64,000 bases of DNA from Glutamicibacter sp. PS (GTDB lineage Bacteria > Actinomycetota > Actinomycetes > Actinomycetales > Micrococcaceae), in NCBI GenBank assembly GCA_031317595.1, contig JANCMB010000001.1, forward strand, positions 1,172,971 through 1,236,970. Direction: 5' to 3'. Positions 9,801-16,932 of this stretch are shown here, piece by piece. The position numbers and the translations under genes are program-made. Numbering within the stretch: position 1 is the stretch's first letter; the number at the start of each line of letters is the position of its first letter. The notes under the pieces are model-generated. The model saw only the letters and a program-made list of their open reading frames with translations. It ran no database searches and was not told the origin of the DNA.

Positions 9801-10438
9801 CGTGCGATTTTCGCTTGACGACCCAGGGGCGCTAGTTGACGGCGCACTTCGGCATTCAGGTCTTCAAGCCGGTCGAGGTTGCCCTGCATGGCCTGGAGTT
9901 TGCGGAGGGTCTTTTCCTTGCGCCGCCGGTGTTTGAGCACACCGGCAGCTTCTTCAATGAAACCGCGGCGGTCCTCGGCGGTGGCGTGCAGTATCCGGTC
10001 GAGCTGACCTTGACCGACAATGACGTGCATTTCTCGGCCCAGCCCGGAATCGGACAGGAGCTCCTGAATATCCAACAAGCGGCATGAAGTGCCATTAATG
10101 GCGTACTCGGACCCACCGGCTCTAAAGAGTGTGCGGGAGATGGTGACTTCGGCGTAGTCGATGGGCAGTTGGCCATCGGTATTGTCGATGGTCAGCGACA
10201 CATGCGCGCGACCCAGCGGTGCTCGCCCCGAAGTTCCGGCGAAGATGACATCTTCCATTTTGCCGCCGCGGAGCGTTTTGGCACCCTGTTCGCCCATCAC
10301 CCACGCCAGCGCGTCCACCACATTCGACTTACCCGAGCCGTTGGGGCCGACCACGGCGGTGACTCCGGGTTCAAATTCAAAGGTCGTTGCCGAGGCAAAA
10401 GACTTAAACCCGCGGACGGTGAGTGTCTTCAGATGCAC
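6866..10438 (-). CDS. smc: Chromosome segregation ATPase SMC
   Basis: Condensin subunit of 1190 residues that organises and helps segregate the chromosome. The N-terminal head has RGFKSFA and the Walker A motif GPNGSGKSN at about residues 32-40. Two long coiled coils flank a hinge in the middle of the protein. The C-terminal head has the ABC signature LSGGERSL and Walker B YVMDEVEAALDD. The frame is open 288 nt further upstream, but that extension has no family resemblance. GTG at 10438 gives the canonical MHLKTLTVRGFKSF start and has GAGGA about 10 nt upstream. The gene normally sits beside ftsY or rnc; here its neighbours are a glycosyltransferase downstream and a divergent serine hydrolase upstream. 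Confidence 0.96.
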   Translation of the reverse strand: MHLKTLTVRGFKSFASATTFEFEPGVTAVVGPNGSGKSNVVDALAWVMGEQGAKTLRGGKMEDVIFAGTSGRAPLGRAHVSLTIDNTDGQLPIDYAEVTISRTLFRAGGSEYAINGTSCRLLDIQELLSDSGLGREMHVIVGQGQLDRILHATAEDRRGFIEEAAGVLKHRRRKEKTLRKLQAMQGNLDRLEDLNAEVRRQLAPLGRQAKIARRAQNIQIDLRDARARLLADDLVTLNNKLAKDIDDESKIQARQHELEGRLEQSKKRMRELTGQLEELTPRLATVDDSWMKLSTIAERYRSLAALAAERGRLLADTQTHFDASRDPDRLEAQAERLAEELAELEEAVEDRHEILAEAIEAKETAEEAARAEQQRMAALLRAAADRREGMARLAAQVASARSRVDVSTAEIARLRDTLSTFDADLAADAHSLGEVQAELEERLEAEPELNAAYEQVDENYRELAETQRQAVTRERELSMRLSGLRARCEALRLTTTRQDSSAELLEEHPDLLHGRLGELITVSSGYEQVIAAMLRGAEESLVALGATEAWHIIDSSAAQAERHIHLLHGSANGHKGSEEKIDAIAATTVVSCDDSIAGLLHALLGRVYIVEDTDRARELSLAHPRLTFATLDGHSVNTVASVSGQGSDASLIAQQALLESTESELAEVQDELAGVEVGISRRAPELADLESQREQAAGALRESDAGIEELTNYLATLGQKLRGATASKRELEAKLAAALEQVDIERESLEEITERMEIASEDHDDDSVDEAARAALADAAASARQQELEARLALRSSEERVSNLRGRVDGLRRTAQAERQHRDSAQRQANERKAKAEAARRIEEQARRILEFVEASLGIAGNEREELSARKRTVEEMLRSERGESEKLATDLAALQDAVHRDEMARAELRVRIENLETKSLEELGYTPDYLIENFGPDRLIPASADPEDKWAELRQDVDEDGNPIGTIPFDRSEQEKRLKKAERDLAALGKVNPLALEEFAALEDRHKYLSGQLDDLRKSRADLEQIIKDVDAHVEMVFTQAYEDTAVQFKRIFDRLFPGGEGQLVLTDPEHMLTTGIEVEARPAGKKIKRLSLLSGGERSLTAVALLVAIFKARPSPFYVMDEVEAALDDINLGRLITIFEELRESSQLIVITHQKKTMEVADALYGVTMQGDGVSTVISQKMERVDTH

Positions 10439-10595
10439 GGTCGGACGTTCCTCAGCTTTGTGTGTCGGGCATAAATGGTCGATACAGTAGGACAGGCAGT
10501 ACCCGCTCCCGTGCATCAGTCTATCGAAGGCTCCTTCGATCCGCCGGTCGGGGCGCTGTGTTTTGCCTCCGGTTTGTTGGGAAAGAAGAGTAGCG

Positions 10596-11414
10596 ATGAG
10601 TGTGCTTGCAGAAATTGATACGTGGCCTTCGACCCACGCCGTCTCGGTAGTCGTCAACGGCACCGGTGAGATCATTGATGCGCATGGTGATACGGCCAAA
10701 AGCTTTGCCCTGGCCTCGGTGACCAAACCGCTGGCGGCCTATGCCTTCCTCGTGGCGCTGGAGGAAGAGGCCATCTCCCTCGACGATCCGGCTGGTCCCG
10801 AAGGTGCGACCGTGCGACATTTGTTGGCTCATACCGCCGGCTATGACTTCGATGGCACGGCCATCCGTTTCCCGGTAGGTGCCAAGCGCGGCTACTCCAA
10901 CACCGGCTTCGAGGTGCTCGGAGAACACCTGAGGGCCGAAACCGGGATTAACATCAGCCAGTACGCCCAGGAAGCAGTCTTTGCACCACTTGGCATGAAC
11001 AACACGCGCATCGACGGTAGCCCGGCGAAAGACGGCATCTCCACCGGCGCCGACCTCGCTCGCTTCGCCGCCGAACTTTTGAATCCACGTCTGGTGTCCG
11101 GTGAGACGCTCTCGGCGGCAACGACCGTCCAGTTTCCCGGACTCGATGGGATCCTTCCCGGTTATGGCCGCCAGTCCCCCAATGACTGGGGGCTGGGCTT
11201 CGAATTGCGCTCGAATAAGTCGCCGCACTGGACCGGGAGCACACACCCACCGCAGACCTTCGGACACTTTGGCCAGTCCGGGACCTTCTTCTGGGTCGAT
11301 CCGGTCGACCGTTTAGCCTGCGCAACCCTGACCGATTTGAACTTCGGGCCCTGGGCTGTCGAAGCGTGGACGCCTTTTAATGATCGGGTCCTAGCTGCCT
11401 ACCGCGGGCACTAG
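10596..11414 (+). CDS. Serine hydrolase, class C beta-lactamase-like
   Basis: A 272-residue member of the serine beta-lactamase-like / penicillin-binding protein superfamily. The catalytic S-x-x-K motif is SVTK at 41-44, the Y-x-N motif is YSN at 100-102, and the C-terminal H-x-G box appears as GHFGQSG. No signal peptide is visible, so the enzyme is probably cytoplasmic, which argues for an esterase or peptidase rather than a resistance beta-lactamase. The ATG at 10596 has GGAAAGAAGAG upstream; a longer in-frame extension to 10563 lacks support. The gene is divergent from smc and transcribed into a long gene-poor stretch with no clear terminator. Confidence 0.85.
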   Translation: MSVLAEIDTWPSTHAVSVVVNGTGEIIDAHGDTAKSFALASVTKPLAAYAFLVALEEEAISLDDPAGPEGATVRHLLAHTAGYDFDGTAIRFPVGAKRGYSNTGFEVLGEHLRAETGINISQYAQEAVFAPLGMNNTRIDGSPAKDGISTGADLARFAAELLNPRLVSGETLSAATTVQFPGLDGILPGYGRQSPNDWGLGFELRSNKSPHWTGSTHPPQTFGHFGQSGTFFWVDPVDRLACATLTDLNFGPWAVEAWTPFNDRVLAAYRGH

Positions 11415-11979
11415 GGAAACTTCCGGTCAGTGGCTACGCCGAGCCTCAATCAAGTGCCGCGTGGAATGCGCAAGGAAGGGGCTTTGATTTTCAATACGCA
11501 ATCGAGCGGTTCCCAAATCCACGATTAACCCCGCCGCGGGTGCCTAAGCCACTTCAACTTCCGCGTCTCATTGCTGACGTGCTTCGAATTGCGGAGTTTG
11601 GAAGAATTCGATGAGTTCGAGGTAGGGGCGGCTTATCCGGGACGGCTATCACCACACGCCCGCGCTGGCGGGGCAAGTTCGTTGCACAAATCACATTCGA
11701 AGGCCACGATTCGGTCGCCACCGCGGTAGACGTGAGAACCGGCACCTCAGCAAGGACTACTCCGTCTCCGGTTTGGATATCGAGTGACGCAGTGGTCTCG
11801 GAGAACCGGTCGGTCAGCAATGTGGCAAGCCCCCACATCGGCCGTTCTTCGGTCGCTCACCGTGCAAAACTTGAGAAGTCTCACCCTACATATCCACAGT
11901 CGCACCGATTACGATCGAGTCCTCAAATCTACTGCCGGTCAGACCTTGTCCCTTCACCGCTCGGAGTGGCCTAGGGACG

Positions 11980-11997
11980 AATGTCAGATCTCACATT
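11980..11997. promoter_or_regulatory. Imperfect 18-bp palindrome
   Basis: AATGT-c-AGATCT-c-ACATT, symmetric except for one base pair. Its size and symmetry suit a dimeric repressor. It lies about 210-227 bp before the gene at 12207 and about 60 bp from a second, perfect palindrome. Confidence 0.35.
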
Positions 11998-12056
11998 GGC
12001 GTGAGGCACCTGGCACCTTGACTTGTCTCACGTCCCCGCAAGCTCACCAAATTCCC

Positions 12057-12074
12057 GTTGACCGTACGGTCAAC
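12057..12074. promoter_or_regulatory. Perfect 18-bp palindrome, TetR-type operator candidate
   Basis: GTTGACCGTACGGTCAAC is fully self-complementary. TTGACC-N4-GGTCAA is a common shape for TetR-family operators. It sits about 30 bp upstream of the -35 box of the promoter driving the gene at 12207. No TetR-type gene lies in the window, so the regulator, if any, is encoded elsewhere. Confidence 0.5.
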
Positions 12075-12104
12075 CCGCTGGTAGGACGTAAATTTTCGTT
12101 TCTC

Positions 12105-12133
12105 TTGATTTATCGACGGTTCTCCCATACATT
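12105..12133 (+). promoter_or_regulatory. Candidate promoter for the anchored protein gene at 12207
   Basis: TTGATT (12105-12110), a 17-bp spacer, and TACATT (12128-12133). The start codon follows about 74 bp later with TTTAGGAG as ribosome site. Confidence 0.5.
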
Positions 12134-12206
12134 AAACTCACCAAACTCACCCGCGCCGGATCGTCGCCTTCGCCCATCGATAGTTCTCGTTTAGGAGCCA
12201 GCGGAC

Positions 12207-12830
12207 ATGGATCATTCCACACAAGAGGCTGCACCTGAGCCCGCGCGGACGCCTGGGCGCACAACACGCGAACTGCGACTCCGAACTGCAATCCTCGTCT
12301 GTGCCCTGGGCATTACGGCCACCGTACTGGCCGATCAGGCTGGCGTATTCGGGGCTCAACTCTCAGCAACCGGCACGCCACCCGGCGATCAACTGTGCAC
12401 ACCAGTCGGGGCCGGCGGCACAACCATCATCGCGCAGAAGTCGCTCATCAACGTGGGCACCCGCGATGCCCAGATCGTTGAGGTACTCCCCGGCCACGCC
12501 AGCAACCTAGAGGTAGTCGCGTGGGGCATCGGCGCGATGCCTCTTGATGGCCCAGCCGACCCCGAGGTGTTTGGCGGCGCACTGACACCTGAATCGGGCG
12601 CATCCCTTGCCCCCAACACAGTGATCAAAGCCGGTGAGCAAGGCTTGGTTCAAACTGAACTCCGGCTGGCCGAAGGGGCCGAGCGCGGCACCACAAACAA
12701 AATAGTAGTCAAGTACACAACCAGCGGATCACCGCGCGTGAAAACGGCTTATACCTATGAGCGCGACTCACTTGTTCCGCAGGGCAGCACGTCGTGCTTA
12801 AGCGACGAGGCATCAGCAGAGGACAAGTAG
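12207..12830 (+). CDS. Membrane-anchored extracytoplasmic protein, unknown function
   Basis: A 207-residue protein with no recognised family. A charged N-terminus (1-25) is followed by one hydrophobic segment (about 27-45, TAILVCALGITATVLA) and a roughly 160-residue domain predicted to lie outside the membrane. That domain is rich in beta-prone segments and contains two cysteines (CTPVG about 70 and SCLSDE near the end) that could form a disulphide. It could be a small wall- or envelope-associated protein. ATG at 12207 follows an AGGAG ribosome site. Its own promoter and a perfect upstream palindrome suggest it is specifically regulated. It converges on mutM with no obvious terminator between them. 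Confidence 0.75.
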   Translation: MDHSTQEAAPEPARTPGRTTRELRLRTAILVCALGITATVLADQAGVFGAQLSATGTPPGDQLCTPVGAGGTTIIAQKSLINVGTRDAQIVEVLPGHASNLEVVAWGIGAMPLDGPADPEVFGGALTPESGASLAPNTVIKAGEQGLVQTELRLAEGAERGTTNKIVVKYTTSGSPRVKTAYTYERDSLVPQGSTSCLSDEASAEDK

Positions 12831-12922
12831 GTATCTGACAAACGCGGTTACTACTGCTAACGAGGTGAGGCACTTCCGACTAATGCCACCCGGACCGAAC
12901 AACGTTCACTCCGCCAATGGAA

Positions 12923-13849
12923 CTAACGTACGCGTCGCGGCCGTGGCTGACAGGTGGGACAGGTGTACGAAGATCGCCCCATAAATGGGTCACGGCGGAT
13001 GACCGAGTCCAAGCCGTTAGCAGCGCAACGTGGGCAGGCCTTGCCTTCGCGTCCGTAGGCGTTCAGTGAGCGCGAGAAGTAGCCGCTGGCCCCATTGACA
13101 TTGACGTACAGCGAGTCGAAGCTCGTGCCTCCGGCTTCCAGCGCACGCCGCATCACGTCGATCAGTGCCTCGTTGAGCCGGGCCACTTCGTTGCGGCGGA
13201 TTGTGGCGGTATTGCGCAGACCGGAGAGTTTGGCTTGCCACAGGGCCTCGTCGGCGTAGATGTTGCCCACGCCGGCGATCAGTTCCTGATCAAGTAGCGC
13301 CCGTTTGAGCTGGGTGGTGCGGCGACGAAGCGCCCGGTACAGCTGCTCATCGTCGCGATGCGGATCGAGCACATCCCGGGAAATATGGGACGCTGCCTGT
13401 GGGATGAGCGGATGCTCACTACCCTGCCCGCCGGGAAGTGCGTCGGCAGTGGGCACCAAGGGTGAGAGGAACATGCCACCAAAGATGCGCTGGTCGATGA
13501 AGCGCAGTTCATCGGGCATCCCGGCGCGCTGCTCCAGACCGAAACGCACCTTCAGGTGTTTTTCATCCGGGGCGGTCCGCTCTTCGACCAGTAATTGCCC
13601 GCTCATGCCCAGGTGAGCAACGAGAGCCGCCGAGACCTCAAGCCCGGAGAGTTCCAGCCAGAGGAATTTGCCGCGGCGCACCACGCCGGAGACGGTGCAA
13701 CCGCGCAGGGTCTCTTCAAAGTCGCTCACACCATCGATATGGCGCCGCACCGACCGCGGGTCGCGGACCGTCACCGTTTCGAGGGTGCGCCCCTTGACCC
13801 ACTTATCGAGACCGGCGCGCACCACTTCAACTTCGGGAAGTTCGGGCAT
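12923..13849 (-). CDS. mutM: Formamidopyrimidine-DNA glycosylase MutM (Fpg)
   Basis: Base excision repair enzyme that removes 8-oxoguanine and formamidopyrimidines and nicks the abasic site. The N-terminus MPELPEVEVV supplies the catalytic Pro after Met removal and the essential Glu. A conserved Lys lies in VVRRGKFLWL at about 60. The C-terminal zinc finger is intact: C-x2-C (CPRC) followed by C-x2-C (CPTC). Length is 308 residues; most homologues are 270-300, the excess coming from an insert of about 15 residues around PGGQGSEHPLIPQAA. It follows rnc by 6 bp in the yceD-rpmF-rnc-mutM operon. Confidence 0.96.
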   Translation of the reverse strand: MPELPEVEVVRAGLDKWVKGRTLETVTVRDPRSVRRHIDGVSDFEETLRGCTVSGVVRRGKFLWLELSGLEVSAALVAHLGMSGQLLVEERTAPDEKHLKVRFGLEQRAGMPDELRFIDQRIFGGMFLSPLVPTADALPGGQGSEHPLIPQAASHISRDVLDPHRDDEQLYRALRRRTTQLKRALLDQELIAGVGNIYADEALWQAKLSGLRNTATIRRNEVARLNEALIDVMRRALEAGGTSFDSLYVNVNGASGYFSRSLNAYGREGKACPRCAANGLDSVIRRDPFMGRSSYTCPTCQPRPRRVR

Positions 13850-13855
13850 ACAGAG

Positions 13856-14554
13856 TTAGGCCTCGGGGTGGGTTTCGCCGGGGTGTAAAAGCTGCCAGGT
13901 GGCCCGGGCCGCTTCCTGTTCGGCTTCCTTCTTGGAGGCACCACGGCCAGAACCGTAGTTCTGCTCCCCCACGGTGAGCACCGCGGTGTAGGTGCGGTTA
14001 TGGTCTGGTCCGTCGCCGGTGACCACGTAGGACATCTCACCAAGCTTCTTGGCGGCTACTTCTTCTTGGATGACCGTTTTCCAGTCCGTCCACGCACCGA
14101 TGAGCCGAAGGTCATCCAGTAGCGGCGCAATGAAGGACAGCACGAAGTCACGCGCCCGATCCATGCCGTGGTTCATGTAGACGGCGCCAATGAGCGCCTC
14201 CATGGTGTCGGCCAAGATCGAGGCCTTATCGGCACCGTTAGACTGTTGCTCGCCACGGCCTAGGTAGATGTGCTCACCGACCCCAAGGTCGCGAGCCACC
14301 AGGGCCAAGGCACGCATGGAAACAATCGCGGCGCGGCGTTTGGCCAGATCACCCTCGGGCAGATCCGGGAAACGCTGGTAGAGGTATTCGGCCACACAGA
14401 AACCCAAAATGGAGTCGCCGAGAAATTCTAGGCGCTCATTGGTGGGCACGCCGCCATTTTCGAAGGCGTAGGACCGATGGGTTAAAGCAAGACGAAGCGT
14501 CTCAGGGTCAATGCTGACCCCGAGACGCTTCGTAAGTTCTTCACTCGAAGACAT
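13856..14554 (-). CDS. rnc: Ribonuclease III
   Basis: Double-strand-specific endoribonuclease that processes rRNA precursors and structured mRNAs. The 232-residue protein has the signature NERLEFLGDSILG with the catalytic acidic residues at about 40-52, a second acidic cluster DTMEALIGAVY, and a C-terminal dsRNA-binding domain from about 155 with GSGRGASKKEAEQEAA. The start is ATG at 14554. It sits 3 bp downstream of rpmF and 6 bp upstream of mutM, so it is very probably cotranscribed with both. This order is conserved in actinobacteria. Confidence 0.97.
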   Translation of the reverse strand: MSSSEELTKRLGVSIDPETLRLALTHRSYAFENGGVPTNERLEFLGDSILGFCVAEYLYQRFPDLPEGDLAKRRAAIVSMRALALVARDLGVGEHIYLGRGEQQSNGADKASILADTMEALIGAVYMNHGMDRARDFVLSFIAPLLDDLRLIGAWTDWKTVIQEEVAAKKLGEMSYVVTGDGPDHNRTYTAVLTVGEQNYGSGRGASKKEAEQEAARATWQLLHPGETHPEA

Positions 14555-14557
14555 GTC

Positions 14558-14761
14558 TTAGACGTCTGCGACCTTGCGACCCTTGTACTCAAGGAACAGC
14601 TCGGTACCGGCCGAGTCGGTGACGACCTTAGCCTGGTGCGGCAGGCTGTAGGTTACGCGACCGTTTTCAACGGTCTTCACCAGGTTCGGTGCGGTAGCCT
14701 TCCACTGAGAACGGCGGGCACGAGTATTCGCACGGGACATCTTCCGCTTTGGAACAGCCAC
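14558..14761 (-). CDS. rpmF: 50S ribosomal protein L32
   Basis: A 67-residue ribosomal protein that begins [20 protein letters not shown], the universal L32 N-terminus. The zinc-binding cysteines found in some L32 proteins are absent, so this is a Cys-minus (C-) type, as is frequent in high-GC Gram-positives. It follows the YceD-family gene by 2 bp and precedes rnc by 3 bp, the classic yceD-rpmF coupling. Confidence 0.97.
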   Translation of the reverse strand: MAVPKRKMSRANTRARRSQWKATAPNLVKTVENGRVTYSLPHQAKVVTDSAGTELFLEYKGRKVADV

Positions 14762-14763
14762 GA

Positions 14764-15327
14764 CTACTTCTCTTCTCTCTTGTCTGACGTTTTACTGGTT
14801 GTCGCATCCTCTGCGACAAAGTCGGCCAGCTGCGCAAGCGCTGCCCAACGGGGATCTAGGACCTCGTGGAAATGCTCAGGGTCCTCATTCAAGTCTTTTC
14901 CGCATTCGCTGCAGAGACCTAAACAATCCTCCCGGCACACTGGCTGGAACGGCAGGGCGGTAACCACTGCGTTCCTCAACACCGGCTCGACGTCGATAAA
15001 ATCGTCCACGACCCAGTACTGGTCCGCCTCATCGTCATCTTCGAATTCAGCGCTGCCCTCATAATAGAAGAGCTCCTGAATATCAGCCTCGTAGTCGTAT
15101 TCGATGGGGGTTAGACATCGGCCACATTCGCCGGCGATTTCCACCGCGGCGGTGCCTGATACCAGAATCCCCTCATGTACGGCTTCGAAGCGAAGATCTA
15201 AGTCAACCTCAGATCCTCCACGAACACCGATGAGCGCGTTGCCCACATGTGCGGGTGCCGGAACCTGTTCAACCAGAGTCTTCATGGAGCCAGGCGAACG
15301 CCCGAGCTCCTTGGTCGTGAAAACCAA
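14764..15327 (-). CDS. YceD/DUF177 family protein upstream of rpmF
   Basis: Member of the DUF177 family, nearly always encoded just before rpmF and linked to 23S rRNA accumulation and ribosome assembly. Four cysteines, two in ECGRC and two in LGLCSEC, are the family's likely metal-binding pairs, and [11 protein letters not shown] is its signature. The coordinates use the first conventional start codon (TTG at 15327), but it has no ribosome site and would begin inside the conserved [14 protein letters not shown] block. The frame is open 19 codons further up (ISEKRTDRSPHGELDRTSP) to an ATC at 15384 that sits 5 nt after a perfect AGGAG. No ATG, GTG or TTG exists in that interval. The true start may therefore be ATC. 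Confidence 0.9.
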   Translation of the reverse strand: MVFTTKELGRSPGSMKTLVEQVPAPAHVGNALIGVRGGSEVDLDLRFEAVHEGILVSGTAAVEIAGECGRCLTPIEYDYEADIQELFYYEGSAEFEDDDEADQYWVVDDFIDVEPVLRNAVVTALPFQPVCREDCLGLCSECGKDLNEDPEHFHEVLDPRWAALAQLADFVAEDATTSKTSDKREEK

Positions 15328-15418
15328 AGGCGACGTGCGATCAAGCTCGCCGTGCGGCGACCGATCAGTACGCTTCTCGCTGATGACAACTCCTATTGAA
15401 CATAGACCGACATTTCAT

Positions 15419-15447
15419 ATTATCCCGAGAAGGGCCAACTTCCCAAA
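15419..15447 (-). promoter_or_regulatory. Candidate promoter of the yceD-rpmF-rnc-mutM operon
   Basis: Read on the minus strand, TTTGGG (-35, 15447-15442), a 17-bp spacer, and GATAAT (-10, 15424-15419). Transcription would begin near 15412, about 20 nt before the AGGAG ribosome site of the YceD-family gene. Confidence 0.5.
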
Positions 15448-15598
15448 ACTTACCCTGTGAGCTCGGTCCCGTTGCGGTTAGTGCCGCTTCTCGGTCTCAC
15501 GACCTGAGTGCGACTCACGCCTCGACAAAATGAACCATAGGTGAACTTCGGCGGCCGGTAAACTTGAGGGGCAAGGCACACCGCGGAAAGGATATCTG

Positions 15599-16834
15599 TT
15601 GAACTTGGTTACTGCCTCCCAGACTCTCTGGGGGTTCGTCCGCAAGCGCCTGCAGAGCCGGAGTGCTCATCAATATATTCAGGCTCGCCCCTCGGTCTTT
15701 GCCAAAGCTCCCGCGGGTGATGGACGCTACCAGGTGGCCTTGTACTTTGCCGATGGGCTGATCAACGCCTACCAGTTGCGCCAGTGGTATGAACCAATGC
15801 GCAAGCTCGCCGAGCAGGTGCCGGTAGTAGTCATCGTGCGCAATGCCAGTACGGCGGTGCAACTTCATCAGGAGTGCCCGCTACCGCTGTATTTCGCCAA
15901 AACCATTGGTGACATTGAAACGATGCTCGCCGGACAGTCCATCGGCGCGGTCTACTACGTCAACCAGAACATTCGTAATTTCCAGATGATCCGGTTCAAC
16001 GATCCGACCCATGTCTTCATTAGCCATGGCGAGAGCGAAAAAGCCTATATGTGGTCGAACCAGCTGAAGGCTTATGACTATGTGTTTAGCGCCGGCCAAG
16101 CCGCCCGTGATCGACTTGCGAAGAATCTGAGCCGATTCGATGCTGCTAAACGCACCAAACTCATCGGTCGCCCGCAAATTGATGTGCACTACCCGAGCCA
16201 AACCCCATTGAACCCAGACTTGCCGACGGTGCTCTATGCCCCGACGTGGGAGGGCGACCGCCCGTCGATGACCTATGGTTCGGTGGCGAGCCACGGTGTG
16301 GCGCTCGTCGAGTCGATCATTGCCAGCGGTCAGTACAACTTGATCGTCCGCCCGCATCCGCGCAGTGGAATCAACAGCGAAAGCTACCGCACGGCGCTGG
16401 GCCACATCCGTCAGGCCATGGCGGTCGCGGCAACCGATTCGACGGCCACCTACTTCTACGATGAGACCGCAGACTGGGGCTGGCAGTGGGCCGTGTCGGA
16501 TATCTGCATCACCGATATCTCGGCAGCGGCCTACGACTTCATGGCCACCGGCAAGCCGTTGATGATCGCCACGCCCAGTGATCCCTCCGCCACGGTCGAT
16601 GACTCCCCCGCCCTGATCTCGGTTCCAGGTCTTGCCGCCAGCGAGGCGCACCGGACGGCAGAGATCGTTGCCGAACAGCTGACTGGCCCCAACGGGCACT
16701 ACGAAAAGATCGTCGAGCACTATTTTGGGGACACCACCCCAGGTGCCAGTATGGACCGCTTCCTAGCCGCGTCGCTTGCGGTATTGGAAGAGAACAAGAC
16801 TGAGCGCGAGAACCGGGCCGCTGGCTCGAACTAG
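15599..16834 (+). CDS. CDP-glycerol glycerophosphotransferase-family protein
   Basis: A 411-residue protein of the Glyphos_transf family, which transfers glycerol phosphate or a related alditol phosphate from a CDP-activated donor in teichoic acid synthesis. It has the GT-B-like C-terminal layout of TagB/TagF: an HG motif (FISHGESEKAYMW, about 140), LYAPTWEGD at about 215, the second conserved His in IVRPHPRSG at about 250, and DICITDISAAAYDF at about 300. No glycosyltransferase domain is attached. The start is TTG at 15599, supported by AAAGGA 7 nt upstream. It is the only gene of the teichoic acid locus on the plus strand and ends at a shared terminator. It may prime or cap the polymer, but its exact step cannot be deduced. 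Confidence 0.87.
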   Translation: MNLVTASQTLWGFVRKRLQSRSAHQYIQARPSVFAKAPAGDGRYQVALYFADGLINAYQLRQWYEPMRKLAEQVPVVVIVRNASTAVQLHQECPLPLYFAKTIGDIETMLAGQSIGAVYYVNQNIRNFQMIRFNDPTHVFISHGESEKAYMWSNQLKAYDYVFSAGQAARDRLAKNLSRFDAAKRTKLIGRPQIDVHYPSQTPLNPDLPTVLYAPTWEGDRPSMTYGSVASHGVALVESIIASGQYNLIVRPHPRSGINSESYRTALGHIRQAMAVAATDSTATYFYDETADWGWQWAVSDICITDISAAAYDFMATGKPLMIATPSDPSATVDDSPALISVPGLAASEAHRTAEIVAEQLTGPNGHYEKIVEHYFGDTTPGASMDRFLAASLAVLEENKTERENRAAGSN

Positions 16835-16890
16835 CCGACTCGACCATCGCCCGACGAGCCACAGAATCGCGGCAGTCGCCACAACCAAAA

Positions 16891-16928
16891 CTAATGGCCT
16901 TGCGAACTTTCGTTCGCAAGGCCATTAG
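16891..16928. terminator. Strong bidirectional terminator
   Basis: Perfect 17-bp stem (CTAATGGCCTTGCGAAC and its complement) with a TTTC loop, between two convergent glycerophosphotransferase genes. On the minus strand it continues into GTTTTGGTTGT, a U-rich tail, so it best serves the minus-strand gene, whose stop codon is 4 nt away. Confidence 0.9.
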
Positions 16929-16932
16929 TCAT

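Larger units (their letters stand above)
11415..12206. other. Gene-poor stretch with two palindromes and a promoter
   Basis: About 790 bp without a convincing gene. Short plus-strand stretches read like coding sequence but switch frame: LRSLEEFDEFEVGAAYPGR near 11593-11648 and WRGKFVAQITFEGHDSVATA near 11665-11723. This is compatible with a frameshifted remnant, though no family was recognised. The right end carries two palindromes (11980-11997 and 12057-12074) and a promoter for the gene at 12207. Confidence 0.5.

Noticed and set aside
10439..10726. 96-residue N-terminal extension of SMC
   Set aside because: No family resemblance, overlaps the divergent hydrolase gene, and GTG at 10438 gives the canonical SMC start with a ribosome site.
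11554..11838. 94-residue minus-strand frame in the gene-poor stretch
   Set aside because: No family resemblance, no good ribosome site; plus-strand fragments in the same region look more protein-like.
12001..12020. Tandem GGCACCT repeat
   Set aside because: Only two 7-bp units; could occur by chance.
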